In this document: piece by piece, positions 16,317-25,114 of the stretch | Layout of the letters: each line of letters begins with the position of its first letter | How positions within the stretch are numbered: position 1 is the first letter of the stretch | DNA from: Paractinoplanes polyasparticus | GTDB lineage: Bacteria > Actinomycetota > Actinomycetes > Mycobacteriales > Micromonosporaceae | Direction: 5' to 3' | Assembly (NCBI RefSeq): GCF_019710575.1 | Contig: NZ_JAHWFK010000032.1 | Location: 62,001 to 126,000, forward strand | DNA length: 64,000 nt | Position numbers and translations under genes: made by a program | The notes under the pieces: generated by a model | Told to the model about the DNA's origin: nothing | Seen by the model: only the letters and a program-made list of their open reading frames with translations | The model's database searches: none

Positions 16317-16907
16317 CTACAGGGTCGGCCGGCCCACCAACGAGGCCACGACGCGCGAGAACTCCTCCAGCCGGGCGATCTGTCCGGGTCCGCCGTCGTC
16401 GAGGGTCTTGCCGAAGCGCAGCGCGTCGTGGCGGATGGTCGCCCGCGACTCCCCCTCGTCCATGCCGGGCGGCGGAACGGCGTCGTCGACGGAGCTCAGC
16501 AGCAGGTAGACGTCGATGCTGTCGACCCGCGCCTGGCCGTTCGAGGTGCGGGTCAGCCGCCGCCGGCAGCCCACCTCGGTGACGGTGGACAGCGGCACCA
16601 CCCGCAACGACGAGGTCATCGAGCCGACCGGGCCGTCGCCGGGCGCCACATCCTCACCGTGCCAGAGCACGAGGCGACTGCCGTCGCAGATGACGACCTC
16701 CTGCCAGACGCCGTTGACCTCGTTGACGAAGCGCTCGAGCGTGAAGCACAGCACCGAGGCCCCGCGGAGCACGCCGAACAGGGCGTCCAGCGCCACCTCG
16801 GGATCGCGCAGGTAGGCCCGGGCGGCGGAGTCCAGATCCTGGTAGGGCGACCAGTCGGGGAAGACTGCCGGCATCTCGTTGCTGCCGCCGAACGGCGGAG
16901 AACTCAT
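16317..16907 (-). CDS. Conserved protein of unknown function (DUF5998-like)
   Basis: 196 residues from ATG 16907; a GTG at 16940 would add 11 residues. The protein is soluble with no membrane span. The central part (LCFTLERFVNEVNGVWQEVV, SRLVLWHGEDV) and the strand-rich middle (SSLRVVPLSTVTEVGCRRR) suggest a PH-like or beta-sandwich fold that senses or binds something. The place next to mpa and trmI and the general pattern resemble the DUF5998 family of actinobacteria, but I am not certain of the match. No catalytic motif was seen. Confidence 0.6.
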   Translation of the reverse strand: MSSPPFGGSNEMPAVFPDWSPYQDLDSAARAYLRDPEVALDALFGVLRGASVLCFTLERFVNEVNGVWQEVVICDGSRLVLWHGEDVAPGDGPVGSMTSSLRVVPLSTVTEVGCRRRLTRTSNGQARVDSIDVYLLLSSVDDAVPPPGMDEGESRATIRHDALRFGKTLDDGGPGQIARLEEFSRVVASLVGRPTL

Positions 16908-17000
16908 CGCGCCCACCCGATCCTCCCCGAGCCGTGCCACTGCCGAACTGGAAGCTACCCGAACGTTGAGCGCCGCGTCACATCCACGAGCCAGGAGGCG

Positions 17001-17978
17001 TCATTCGATCGGTGAGCGGTCGTCCGGCGCGTCCTCGGCGGGCTCCACGGCGGGCTCCGCGGCGGCGGCCAGCGCGGCCTGGGCGGCCCGCTTGAGGGCG
17101 TACGCCTCGGCGCCCTTGCTGGGCTTGCGGCGGCGCGGCGGCGCGGTGACGCCGGGCGCGAGCTTGCGCGCCGAGACCAGGAACGCCGTGTGCGCGATCA
17201 TGCGGTGGTCGGGCCGGACGGCCAGGCCCTCGGCGTGCCAGTCGCGGACCAGCGATTCCCAGGCCCGCGGCTCGGTCCAGCCGCCGCGTTCGCGCAGCGC
17301 CTCGACCAGCTCGGACAGCTGCGGCGTGGTGGCCACGTAGCCGATGAACACGCCGCCCGGCACGAGCGCCTTCTCGACCATGTCGAGCGCCTCCCACGGG
17401 GTCAGCATGTCGAGGACGATCCGGTCGAAACCGGTCTCGGGGTTGCTCGCGACGTCGCCGGAGTGCAGGTGCCAGGCCGGGTGCGGGCCGCCGAAGAACG
17501 ATTCGACATTTTTGCGGGCGATCGCCGCGAAGTCGTCCCTCAGCTCGTACGAGTGCAATTCCCCGCTCGTGCCGACCGCCCGCAGCAGGGAGCAGCTCAG
17601 CGCGCCCGAGCCGACACCGGCCTCGAGCACCTTGGCGCCGGGGAAGATGTCGCCCATCGCGACGATCTGCGCCGCGTCCTTGGGGTAGATGACCTGGGCG
17701 CCGCGGGGCATCGAGAGCACGTAGTCGCTGAGCAGGGGGCGCAGCGCGAGATAGGCCGTGCTGCCGGTGGAGGTGACGACGCTGCCGTCCGGCAGGCCGA
17801 TCAGGGCGTCGTGCTCGAGCGCGCCGCGGTGGGTGTGGAACGACTTGCCCGGTTCGAGCACGATGGTGTGCATCCGACCCTTGGGGTCGGTGAGCTGGAC
17901 GCGGTCACCCACCCGGAAAGGCCCGCGATGGGCGGGCTGCGACTCGTCGACGACGGCGGTGACTGGCGAAATGGTCAC
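17001..17978 (-). CDS. trmI: tRNA (adenine-58-N1)-methyltransferase TrmI
   Basis: 325 residues. TrmI methylates N1 of A58 in the T-loop of tRNA using SAM and works as a tetramer. The N-terminal beta domain (GPFRVGDRVQLTDPKGRMHT) is followed by the Rossmann domain with VLEAGVGSGALSCSLL as motif I and SYELRDDFAAIARKN as motif II; RIVLDMLTPWEAL holds the catalytic Asp-Met-Leu. The last 45 residues are a low-complexity Ala/Pro tail. The GTG start overlaps the stop of the site-2 protease by one base, so the two are translationally coupled. The neighbourhood next to the proteasome genes is conserved in actinobacteria. Confidence 0.94.
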   Translation of the reverse strand: MTISPVTAVVDESQPAHRGPFRVGDRVQLTDPKGRMHTIVLEPGKSFHTHRGALEHDALIGLPDGSVVTSTGSTAYLALRPLLSDYVLSMPRGAQVIYPKDAAQIVAMGDIFPGAKVLEAGVGSGALSCSLLRAVGTSGELHSYELRDDFAAIARKNVESFFGGPHPAWHLHSGDVASNPETGFDRIVLDMLTPWEALDMVEKALVPGGVFIGYVATTPQLSELVEALRERGGWTEPRAWESLVRDWHAEGLAVRPDHRMIAHTAFLVSARKLAPGVTAPPRRRKPSKGAEAYALKRAAQAALAAAAEPAVEPAEDAPDDRSPIE

Positions 17979-19165
17979 TACTTCTCTTTCTGCTTCACGG
18001 GCGGGCCGGCGCGGCGGGGTTCCAGCACCTGGGCGACGTCACCCACCCGCAGAACCCCCACCACATCCTCGCCCGAGGTGACGACGTACTGCGCGGCCGG
18101 GTGGGCCTGCAACGCGCGGACGACCTGTTCGCCGCTGAGTCCCAGCGGCAGCGCGGGCACGGCGTCACGCGAACGGGAGACGCTGTCGACCGCCACCCAC
18201 GGGCGCCGGTCGACCGGGACGCGCTCGGCGGCGACCGGATCGACCAGTGCCGTGAGATTACCGGCCGAGTCCGACACGGCGAGCACCACGTTCGGTCTCG
18301 GGTCTTCCGAGCGGCGGCGCTGGGCCTCGCCGAGCGGGGTGCCGGCCGGCACGGTGAGCAGCGGACGGGCCAGCAGGCCGAGGTCGACCAGCGGGAATCG
18401 GCGGGTCATCCGGGCCAGCCGGATCGACTGGCCGGCCCCCTGCCACAGGGTGAACACGACCAGCAGCACGAACAACAGCCCGAGCAGGGTGATCGTGCCG
18501 AGGCGGTAGAACCAGAACGCGGTCATGCCGGTGCCGAACGCGATCAGGCGGCCCGCCCAGCCGGCCGCCTCGGTGGCGCGGTTGCGGTCCTTGAGCATCG
18601 CCCACAGGCCGGCGCGAAGGGCCCGGCCACCGTCGAGCGGCAGGCCCGGCAGCACGTTGAACAGGGCCACCAGGATGTTGCTGGCGGCCAGCTGGAACGC
18701 GATCTGGCCGGCCATCGTCCGGTCGGGAAGCACGAGGAACGCGGCCGTGGCGATCCCGCCCAGGAACAGGCTGACGGCCGGGCCGGCCAGGCTGACCAGC
18801 GCGTCGACCCGCGGGGTGGGCGCGTCGCGGTCCATCTCGGTCCAGCCGCCGAGCAGTTCCAGGGTGATTCCGCGTACGCCGATCCGGAAGCGGCGGGCGG
18901 TGAGCGCGTGCCCCAGCTCGTGCAGCAGCACCGAGCCGAGCAGGCAGACCACGAAACCGAGGCCCACCAGGTACGCGACCGGGCCGGGCAGGTCGAGCCG
19001 GCCCCGTACGTAGTTGCCGTAGACGACCGTGACCAGCACCGCGAGCAGGATCATCGACCCGTTGACGAAGACCGGGATGCCGAGCACGCGGCCCACCGGA
19101 CGCGCGGCGCGTCCCGTCCGGCCCCGCTGCCGCGCTCCGTTGCTGCCCGCCGCGCTGTCATTCAC
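17978..19165 (-). CDS. Site-2 protease family membrane metalloprotease (M50) with CBS domains
   Basis: 395 residues from GTG 19165 (VNDSAAGSNG), chosen because the reading frame upstream runs into the divergent gene. Six or so membrane spans follow. The zinc site is HELGH in SVLLHELGHALTARRF, and the third ligand is the Asp of LPLDGGRAL. The C-terminal 130 residues hold a pair of CBS-like repeats (FPLVDLGLLARPLL, and AQYVVTSGEDVVGVLRVGDV), which usually bind adenosyl ligands. This architecture is the Rip3/SpoIVFB-like class. It cuts membrane proteins within the bilayer; the substrate is unknown. Divergent from the RecB-like gene. Confidence 0.9.
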   Translation of the reverse strand: MNDSAAGSNGARQRGRTGRAARPVGRVLGIPVFVNGSMILLAVLVTVVYGNYVRGRLDLPGPVAYLVGLGFVVCLLGSVLLHELGHALTARRFRIGVRGITLELLGGWTEMDRDAPTPRVDALVSLAGPAVSLFLGGIATAAFLVLPDRTMAGQIAFQLAASNILVALFNVLPGLPLDGGRALRAGLWAMLKDRNRATEAAGWAGRLIAFGTGMTAFWFYRLGTITLLGLLFVLLVVFTLWQGAGQSIRLARMTRRFPLVDLGLLARPLLTVPAGTPLGEAQRRRSEDPRPNVVLAVSDSAGNLTALVDPVAAERVPVDRRPWVAVDSVSRSRDAVPALPLGLSGEQVVRALQAHPAAQYVVTSGEDVVGVLRVGDVAQVLEPRRAGPPVKQKEK

Positions 19166-19240
19166 GGCGTTGATGCTACGGAGTCGAACTGGGAAGTCCC
19201 GGAGCACGTTTTGTCGTACCCCTGCCCTAGCCTTTTCCCC

Positions 19241-20248
19241 ATGACAGCACCGACGGTCTCGCCCGCTGACTCCCCGGCCCCGCACACGGGTCCCTCGCTG
19301 TCACCGTCGCGCGCTGCCGACTTCAAGACCTGCCCGCTGCTGTTCCGCTTCCGCACGATCGACCGCCTGCCCGAGCAGCCCACCGCCGACCAGGTACGCG
19401 GCACGCTGGTCCACGCCGTGCTCGAGGCGCTGTTCGACCTGCCCGCCGCCGAGCGCACCCCCGAGGCCGCGGCCGCCCTGGTCGCCCCGTCCTGGCAGCG
19501 TCTGCTCGCCGACGAGCCCGAGCTGGCCGAGATCTTCGCCGCCGCCACCGAGCCGCCCGCCTTGATCGACCCCGCCGGCCACCCGATCACCCCCGGCAAC
19601 GTCGTCGTCGATCCTGCGGCGGCTGACGCCGAGGCCGACGCGACCGGCGGCGTCGACCCCTCGGCCGCTTCGCCGGCGCGGCTGGCGGCTTTCCTGGCCA
19701 GCGCCCAGGCGCTGCTGCCCGGCTATTTCGCGCTGGAGGACCCGCGCCGCCTCGAGCCCGCCGAGCGCGAGACCCTGGTGTCCACCCTGGTCGACGACGA
19801 GCTGCTGATCCGCGGCTACATCGACCGGCTCGACGTCTCCCCCGCCGGCGACCTGCGCGTGGTCGACTACAAGACCGGCGGCGCCCCGCGCGAGGCCTTC
19901 GAGGGCCGCGCCCTGTTCCAGCTGAAGTTCTACGCGCTGGTGCTGTGGCGCACCCGCGGCGTCGTCCCCCGCGTGCTGCGCCTGGTCTACCTGAAAGACA
20001 CCGAGATCTGCGACTACAGCCCCGACGCCGAAGAGCTGGAACGCTTCGAGCGCACGCTGGTCGCCCTCTCCCAGGCCATCGAGCGCGCCAAGCGCGACCA
20101 GACGTTTCTGCCCAAGCGCAGCCGCCTGTGCGGCTGGTGCAGCCACCAGGCGGTCTGCCCCGAATTCGGCGGCACGCCCCCGCCCTATCCCGTCACCCGC
20201 ACCGAGCAGCCCCAGTCCGGCCCCGTCGACGACGACCGCCTGGCCTGA
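19241..20248 (+). CDS. RecB-family PD-(D/E)XK nuclease (Cas4-like)
   Basis: 335 residues from ATG 19241. LSPSRAADFKTCPLLFRFRTID is the N-terminal helix with the first Cys of the Fe-S cluster. GTLVHAVLEALF supplies the conserved His. RGYIDRLDVSPAGDLRVVDYKTG is the D-x(n)-E/D-x-K nuclease core, with DYKTG as the Lys motif. LCGWCSHQAVCPEF gives the three C-terminal cluster Cys residues. It is a stand-alone nuclease of the kind found beside trmI in actinobacteria. A TAGCCT word ends about 8 bases before the ATG, so the mRNA may be leaderless. Confidence 0.92.
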   Translation: MTAPTVSPADSPAPHTGPSLSPSRAADFKTCPLLFRFRTIDRLPEQPTADQVRGTLVHAVLEALFDLPAAERTPEAAAALVAPSWQRLLADEPELAEIFAAATEPPALIDPAGHPITPGNVVVDPAAADAEADATGGVDPSAASPARLAAFLASAQALLPGYFALEDPRRLEPAERETLVSTLVDDELLIRGYIDRLDVSPAGDLRVVDYKTGGAPREAFEGRALFQLKFYALVLWRTRGVVPRVLRLVYLKDTEICDYSPDAEELERFERTLVALSQAIERAKRDQTFLPKRSRLCGWCSHQAVCPEFGGTPPPYPVTRTEQPQSGPVDDDRLA

Positions 20249-20295
20249 CCCCCTAGGGTGGCCGCCATGCCCCGCACCAGCCCGCCGGCACTCCG

Positions 20296-21000
20296 GTGAC
20301 CCCGGCATCCTCGACCGGCACGACGCGTCCACTGCGCGTCCTGCTGGCCGACGCCGCCCCCATGCAACGCTCGGGCCTGCGCGCCGTGCTCACCGCCGCG
20401 GCGCCGGGCGGCAGCGAGATCGTGGTGGCCGGCGAGACGGGTGACGGCGGCGAGGCGGTCGAGCTGGCCCGGCGGCTGTCGCCGGACGTGCTGATCACCG
20501 ACCTGACCCTCCCCCGGATCGACGGTCTGGGTGTCGCGCGGGCCGTCGCCCGGGCCGGCCTGCCGGTGCGGGTGCTGGTCATGACCGACCACGACACCGA
20601 CGAGGACGTGCTGGCCGCGATCGGCGCCGGGGCCGCCGGCTACCTGTGCAAGGACGCCCCGGCCGACGAGCTCGTCGCGGCCGTCCGCGCCATCGCCACC
20701 GGCGGCGCCGTGATCACGCCGGCCGTCCTCAACCGCATCCTCGTCCGCGTGGCTGAGGCCCTGCCCGCTCCCGAGACCACCACGGCGTCCAAGCTGGACG
20801 CCCTGACCGATCGCGAACGCGAGGTCCTGGTCCACGTGGCCCGCGGCCACTCCAACGCCGAGATCGCCGCCGCCCTGCAGGTCAGCGAAACGACGATCAA
20901 GACCCACGTCGGCCACGTCCTGACCAAGCTCCGCCTGCGCGACCGCACCCAGGCCGTGGTGCTGGCCTACGAGACCGGCCTGGTCAAGCCGGGCGCCTGA
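20296..21000 (+). CDS. Orphan NarL-type response regulator
   Basis: 234 residues with a receiver domain (13-130) and a LuxR-type helix-turn-helix (165-225). The phosphorylated Asp is D69 in DVLITDLTLPRIDG, and the switch Thr (VMTDHD) and Lys (LCKDAP) are present. The acidic pair that binds magnesium, usually DD, is here AD-A (LLADAAP), so one acid is lost and phosphorylation may be weaker or absent. The output HTH is intact (LTDREREVLVHVARGHSNAE). There is no kinase gene beside it. It starts at a GTG that overlaps a tiny upstream frame. Confidence 0.88.
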   Translation: MTPASSTGTTRPLRVLLADAAPMQRSGLRAVLTAAAPGGSEIVVAGETGDGGEAVELARRLSPDVLITDLTLPRIDGLGVARAVARAGLPVRVLVMTDHDTDEDVLAAIGAGAAGYLCKDAPADELVAAVRAIATGGAVITPAVLNRILVRVAEALPAPETTTASKLDALTDREREVLVHVARGHSNAEIAAALQVSETTIKTHVGHVLTKLRLRDRTQAVVLAYETGLVKPGA

Positions 21001-21052
21001 TCGGTTCCGGCCCGCGACCTCGGGGCCACGGGCCGGAATCGATCACGAAGCC

Positions 21053-23581
21053 TCAGTCGTGGGCGATGGCGGCCAGGACGTTGAGGCGGGCTGCCTTGAT
21101 CGCGGGCAGCACCGCCGCCAGGATGCCGACCAGGGCGGCCAGCACCAGGTAGAGGCCCATCTGGGTCCACGGCAGCACCAGGTCCGTGATGCCCTCGCCG
21201 TCCAGGGCCTGCACCACGGCCGAGCCCAGGCCGGCGCCGACGACCACGCCGAGCAGGGCGCCGAAGACCGAGATGACCACGGCCTCCACCGTCACCATGC
21301 GCATCGTCTGAGCCCGGCCCAGGCCGACGGCGCGCAGCAGGCCCAGTTCGCGGGTGCGTTCCAGCACCGAGAGCGCGAGCGTGTTGACCACGCCCAGCAC
21401 CGCGATGAGGATCGCCAGGCCGAGCAGCACCTGCACCATCGTGATGATCGTGTCGAACATGCCCACCTGCTGGTTGATGTAGCTGCTGCGGTCGGTCGCG
21501 TTGACCTCCGGGCTGTCCGCCACCAGCGCCTTGACCTGTGGCAGCACCTGGGCCATGGTGGCGCCGTCGGCCAGCCGCACGAAGCCGAGGATCGGCTGGG
21601 TCAGGCCGAAGTCCCGGGTCGCGGCGAGCGGCAGCAGGTAGCTGCCGGGCATCGCGTCCTCGTCGTAGGTCGCCACGATCGTGTAACTGCGCTCCTCCCC
21701 GCGCGGCAGCTGCACCTTGAGCACGCTGCCGACGGCCCAGCCGTGCTCGGCGACCTCCTGGGTGCTCACCGCCAGCTGATCCGGCTTCAGGGCCGGCAGG
21801 GTCGTCTGCCCGAACGCGTCGGACAGCTTGGCGAGGTTGTCGGTGGCATTGATGTACGTGCGTTCGCCGTTGACGAGCGCCTGGTCGTTCCAGACGCCGG
21901 CCGCCGACCGCACGCCGGGCACTGCGGTCGCCTGGGCCAGCACCGCATCGTCGAAGGTGGGCGGGCGCGGCCCGTTCTGGTCGCCGCCGATCACGATCTC
22001 GGCCTTGACCGTGTTCTCGGCCTGCGCCACGAGACTCGACTTGGCCGAGTCCATCACGACCGTCACGCCGGTGACCAAAGCGATGCCGACCATGAGGGCG
22101 GCCGCGGTGATCGCCGTACGCCGCGGGTTGCGCCCCGAGTTGAGCCGGCCCAACCGGCCCGGCACCGACCACGAGAACAACCGTCCCAGCCCGGACACGA
22201 CCGGCTTGGAGATCAGCGGCGTGAGCAGGGCGACCCCGATGAACGTGACCAGCACGCCGGCCAGGATGAGCCACAACGAGCTCGTCCCGTACAGGCCGAC
22301 GCCGAGCATCGTGGCGCCGGCCGCGCCGATGACCGCGCCGGTGATGGTGACCTTGGTCAGCGGCCGGTCGGGAGTGGCGACGTCCTGCATGGCGGCGATC
22401 GGTGAGATCCGCGAGGCGCGCAGCGCGGGCAGCACCGCCGCGATCACGGTCACCACCACGCCCACGATCAGCGAGCTGAGGATCGCCGCGAGCGGCACGC
22501 CCACCGGGGCCGGGTCGAGCCCGCCGCTCATCGAGCCGAACAGCGTGACCAGCAACGCGCCCACCCCGACGCCGGCGCCCAGGCCGAGCACCGCCGCGAT
22601 CAGGCCGATCACGAGCGCCTCGATCAGCACCGAGTTGATCACCTGGCGGCGGCCGGCGCCGAGCGCGCGCATCAGCGCCAGCTCGCGGGTCCGCTGGGCC
22701 ACGATGATCGAGAACGTGTTGAGGATCAGGAACGTGCCGACGAACAGGGCCACACCGGCGAAGCCGAGCAGGATGTTGTTGAAGAACCCGAGCGCCTCCT
22801 TGAACTGCGCGGAGCTCTCGGCGGCCAGTTGCTCGCCGGTCTTGACGTCGTAGCCGCTGCCCATCCGGGTCGCGATCCGGTCCCGTACGCCGGAAGCCTC
22901 GACGCCGTCGTCGGTGCGCACGGTGACCTGGGTGAAGACGCCGGTCTCGCCCAGCATCAGGCGCTGGGCCACCGGCGTGGTGAAGGCGACCTCCTGGACG
23001 CCACCGATGCTGTCCCGGTTGTCGGTGTAACCCCACACGCCGACCAGCGTGAACGTCTTCTTGGGGAGCTGGGTGAGCACGCCCACCCGGTCGCCGACCT
23101 TGATGCCGGCCGCCTTGGCGACGGCCTCGTTGACCGCGATCTCGGTGTCCTTGTCGGGACCGCGGCCCTGGCGCATCTCCATGATGTCGTCGGTGCCCAC
23201 CCAGTTCATGCCGATGCGGGGCGGCCCGTAGCTGGTCACGACCTTGCCGTCGGAGCCGATGACCCGGGCGCCGTCGGTGGCCACCACTCCGGTGGCCTGG
23301 CGCACGCCGGGCACCTGGCGCACGGTGTCGACGACCGACGCGGGCAGGGGTGTCTCGACCTGCTCGCCGTCCATCTCGGACACGGCGATCTTCGGTTTCG
23401 CCTTGACGGCCACATCGGTCGTCGCGTAGCCCTCGGTGAACAGCTTGTCGAACGTGCGCCCCAGGGTGTCCGTGGTGACGAAGGCGCCGGCGACGAACAT
23501 GACGCCCAGCACCACGGCCAGACCGGAGAGCACCAGTCGCAGCTTGCGGGCGAGCAGGCTTTTCAGCGTCGCGCGCAGCAT
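21053..23581 (-). CDS. ABC transporter permease, two FtsX domains
   Basis: 842 residues from ATG 23581, which overlaps the ATPase stop by one base (TGATG). One N-terminal span (LVLSGLAVVLGVMFVAGAF) is followed by a large outer domain, three spans of the first FtsX domain around 270-400, one span in the middle, a second outer domain, and three C-terminal spans with the second FtsX domain. This is the duplicated permease of the MacB/LolE-like actinobacterial exporters. These often export antibiotics, lipoproteins or peptides, or act as mechanotransmitters. Substrate unknown. Confidence 0.92.
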   Translation of the reverse strand: MLRATLKSLLARKLRLVLSGLAVVLGVMFVAGAFVTTDTLGRTFDKLFTEGYATTDVAVKAKPKIAVSEMDGEQVETPLPASVVDTVRQVPGVRQATGVVATDGARVIGSDGKVVTSYGPPRIGMNWVGTDDIMEMRQGRGPDKDTEIAVNEAVAKAAGIKVGDRVGVLTQLPKKTFTLVGVWGYTDNRDSIGGVQEVAFTTPVAQRLMLGETGVFTQVTVRTDDGVEASGVRDRIATRMGSGYDVKTGEQLAAESSAQFKEALGFFNNILLGFAGVALFVGTFLILNTFSIIVAQRTRELALMRALGAGRRQVINSVLIEALVIGLIAAVLGLGAGVGVGALLVTLFGSMSGGLDPAPVGVPLAAILSSLIVGVVVTVIAAVLPALRASRISPIAAMQDVATPDRPLTKVTITGAVIGAAGATMLGVGLYGTSSLWLILAGVLVTFIGVALLTPLISKPVVSGLGRLFSWSVPGRLGRLNSGRNPRRTAITAAALMVGIALVTGVTVVMDSAKSSLVAQAENTVKAEIVIGGDQNGPRPPTFDDAVLAQATAVPGVRSAAGVWNDQALVNGERTYINATDNLAKLSDAFGQTTLPALKPDQLAVSTQEVAEHGWAVGSVLKVQLPRGEERSYTIVATYDEDAMPGSYLLPLAATRDFGLTQPILGFVRLADGATMAQVLPQVKALVADSPEVNATDRSSYINQQVGMFDTIITMVQVLLGLAILIAVLGVVNTLALSVLERTRELGLLRAVGLGRAQTMRMVTVEAVVISVFGALLGVVVGAGLGSAVVQALDGEGITDLVLPWTQMGLYLVLAALVGILAAVLPAIKAARLNVLAAIAHD

Positions 23582-24324
23582 CAGACCAGCACCTCCCCGG
23601 CCTTCATCTGCTCGAGCACCGACTCGGGGGTCGGGTTCTCGAGCTCGGCCACGATCTCGCCGTCGGCCAGGAAGACCACGCGGTCGGTGTAGCTGGCGGC
23701 GACCGGGTCGTGCGTGACCATGACGATGGTCTGGCCGTGCTCGAGCACGCTGCTGCGCAGGAAGGCCAGGATCTCGGCGCCGGCCTTGGAGTCCAGGTTG
23801 CCGGTGGGCTCGTCGGCGAAGATGACGTCGGGGCGGCTCATCAGCGCCCGCGCGCACGCCACCCGCTGCTGCTGGCCGCCGGAGAGCTGGCTGGGGCGGT
23901 GCCCGAGCCGATCGCCCAGGCCGACCGTGCCGATCACCGTGTCCCACCACTGCGGGTCGGGCTTCTTGCCGGCGATGTCGAGCGGCAGCCGGATGTTCTC
24001 GGCCGCGGTCAGGGTCGGCAGCAGGTTGAACTGCTGGAAGATGAAGCCGACGCGGTCGCGCCGGAGCCGGGTGAGCGCCTTGTCGCCGAGGCCGGTGACC
24101 TCGGTGCCGCCGATGTGCACCGTGCCCCGGGTCACCGTGTCGAGGCCGGCCAGGCAGTGCATCAGCGTCGACTTGCCGCTGCCGGAGGGGCCCATGATGG
24201 CCGTGAACTTTCCGCGCTCGAAGCTGGCGCTCACCCCGCGCAGAGCCACCACACGCGCCTCTTCCTTGCCGTAGACCTTCCAGACATCGTCGGCGCGTGC
24301 CGCGTTCGTCCCGATCATTGTCAA
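23581..24324 (-). CDS. ABC transporter ATPase (MacB/LolD type)
   Basis: 247 residues. Walker A is GPSGSGKST, the Q-loop lies in FIFQQFNLLP, the signature is LSGGQQQRVA, Walker B is VIFADEPTGNLDS, and the switch His is in VMVTHD. The set is complete. It is the energy-coupling partner of the following permease, with which it overlaps by one base. The 194-base gap before it contains TGACGTCA at 24377-24384, which may be a control site shared with the divergent ribbon-helix-helix gene. Confidence 0.95.
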   Translation of the reverse strand: MTMIGTNAARADDVWKVYGKEEARVVALRGVSASFERGKFTAIMGPSGSGKSTLMHCLAGLDTVTRGTVHIGGTEVTGLGDKALTRLRRDRVGFIFQQFNLLPTLTAAENIRLPLDIAGKKPDPQWWDTVIGTVGLGDRLGHRPSQLSGGQQQRVACARALMSRPDVIFADEPTGNLDSKAGAEILAFLRSSVLEHGQTIVMVTHDPVAASYTDRVVFLADGEIVAELENPTPESVLEQMKAGEVLV

Positions 24325-24488
24325 GCCCCCTGGAATTGGATTCTGCTGGGGCCAGTGTTTCGGTGTGACAGCGTGATGACGTCAGCCCAGCGGCGTACTC
24401 GTACGCGGAGATTCGGGTACGGGAAGCACCCAGGGGTTTCTCAGGGTCGACCCTGAGATGTCAGGATGACGGCACGCCAGCTCTTGAC

Positions 24489-24519
24489 TGACGTCATAGG
24501 TGACGCCATAGTGGTGTCA
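24489..24519 (+). promoter_or_regulatory. Tandem operator candidate over the start of the ribbon-helix-helix gene
   Basis: TGACGTCA (24489), TGACGCCA (24501) and GGTGTCA (24513) repeat at exactly 12-bp steps and run into the ATG at 24519. A further TGACGTCA stands at 24377, near the divergent ABC genes. Ribbon-helix-helix proteins bind short direct or inverted repeats at such spacing, so autorepression by the product of 24519-25040 is likely. Confidence 0.5.
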
Positions 24520-25040
24520 TGGACTTGACGCCGTACCTCGAAACGCTCCGGGCGGACCTGAAGGCCGCCGCGGCGCCGGCCGGCCCGGAGACCACGCGGG
24601 CAGCCGAGCTGCTCGGGCACTCACTCGAATCGTCCGCCCGCCTGGCGCTGCTCGAGGCGCTGTCCGACGCGGCGGCCGAGATCACCACCCGGCTGCCCGA
24701 CGCCAGCGTCGAGGTGCGCCTACGCGGTCGCGACGCCGACCTGGTGGTCAACCACCACGCTCCCGAGCCGCCCCAGCCACCGGCCCCGCCCGCCCCGCCG
24801 GCAGCGCCCGTGCCGCCCGACGGCGACCTGACCCGGCTCACCCTGCGCATGCCCGAGTCGCTCAAGACCCACGTCGAGCAGACCGCGGCCGCCGAGGGCA
24901 TCTCGGTCAACGCCTGGCTGGTGCGCGCGGTGACAGCGGCCGTCAACGCGCCCATGCCCCCGCCGTTCCCGCCTCCGCCCTTCCCGGGCGGCGGCGGTGG
25001 CCGCAACCCCAAGCGCGTGACGGGCTACTTCCAGGCCTGA
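24519..25040 (+). CDS. Ribbon-helix-helix domain protein with a Pro/Gly-rich tail
   Basis: 173 residues. The first 75 form a helical and beta domain (MDLTPYLETLRADLKAAA and ASVEVRLRGRDADLVVN). A proline-rich linker follows. Residues 105-145 match the ribbon-helix-helix fold: strand LTRLTLRMP, helix ESLKTHVEQTAAAEG, turn, helix SVNAWLVRAVTAAV. The tail is Pro, Phe and Gly-rich. There is no toxin gene next to it, so it is a stand-alone regulator rather than an antitoxin. It likely controls its own operon, which includes the DUF4097 gene 74 bases downstream. Confidence 0.75.
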   Translation: MDLTPYLETLRADLKAAAAPAGPETTRAAELLGHSLESSARLALLEALSDAAAEITTRLPDASVEVRLRGRDADLVVNHHAPEPPQPPAPPAPPAAPVPPDGDLTRLTLRMPESLKTHVEQTAAAEGISVNAWLVRAVTAAVNAPMPPPFPPPPFPGGGGGRNPKRVTGYFQA

Positions 25041-25114
25041 GCCGCTTCCCCCTTGACCCTGCCCCTCGGTGAGGGGTTTGCCTACCCTCATGCCCTTTTT
25101 CAAGGAGACCCCGC

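Noticed and set aside
13953..17015. A 1020-codon open frame on the plus strand
   Set aside because: It is antisense to mpa and its neighbours, where a GC-rich third position keeps the opposite frame free of stops. The translation has no recognisable domain.
20269..20301. A ten-codon leader peptide before the NarL-type regulator
   Set aside because: It has no Shine-Dalgarno sequence, no run of regulatory codons and no attenuator after it.
24519..25040. Antitoxin of a toxin-antitoxin pair
   Set aside because: The next gene is a DUF4097 beta-solenoid protein, not a toxin, and the protein is longer than usual antitoxins.
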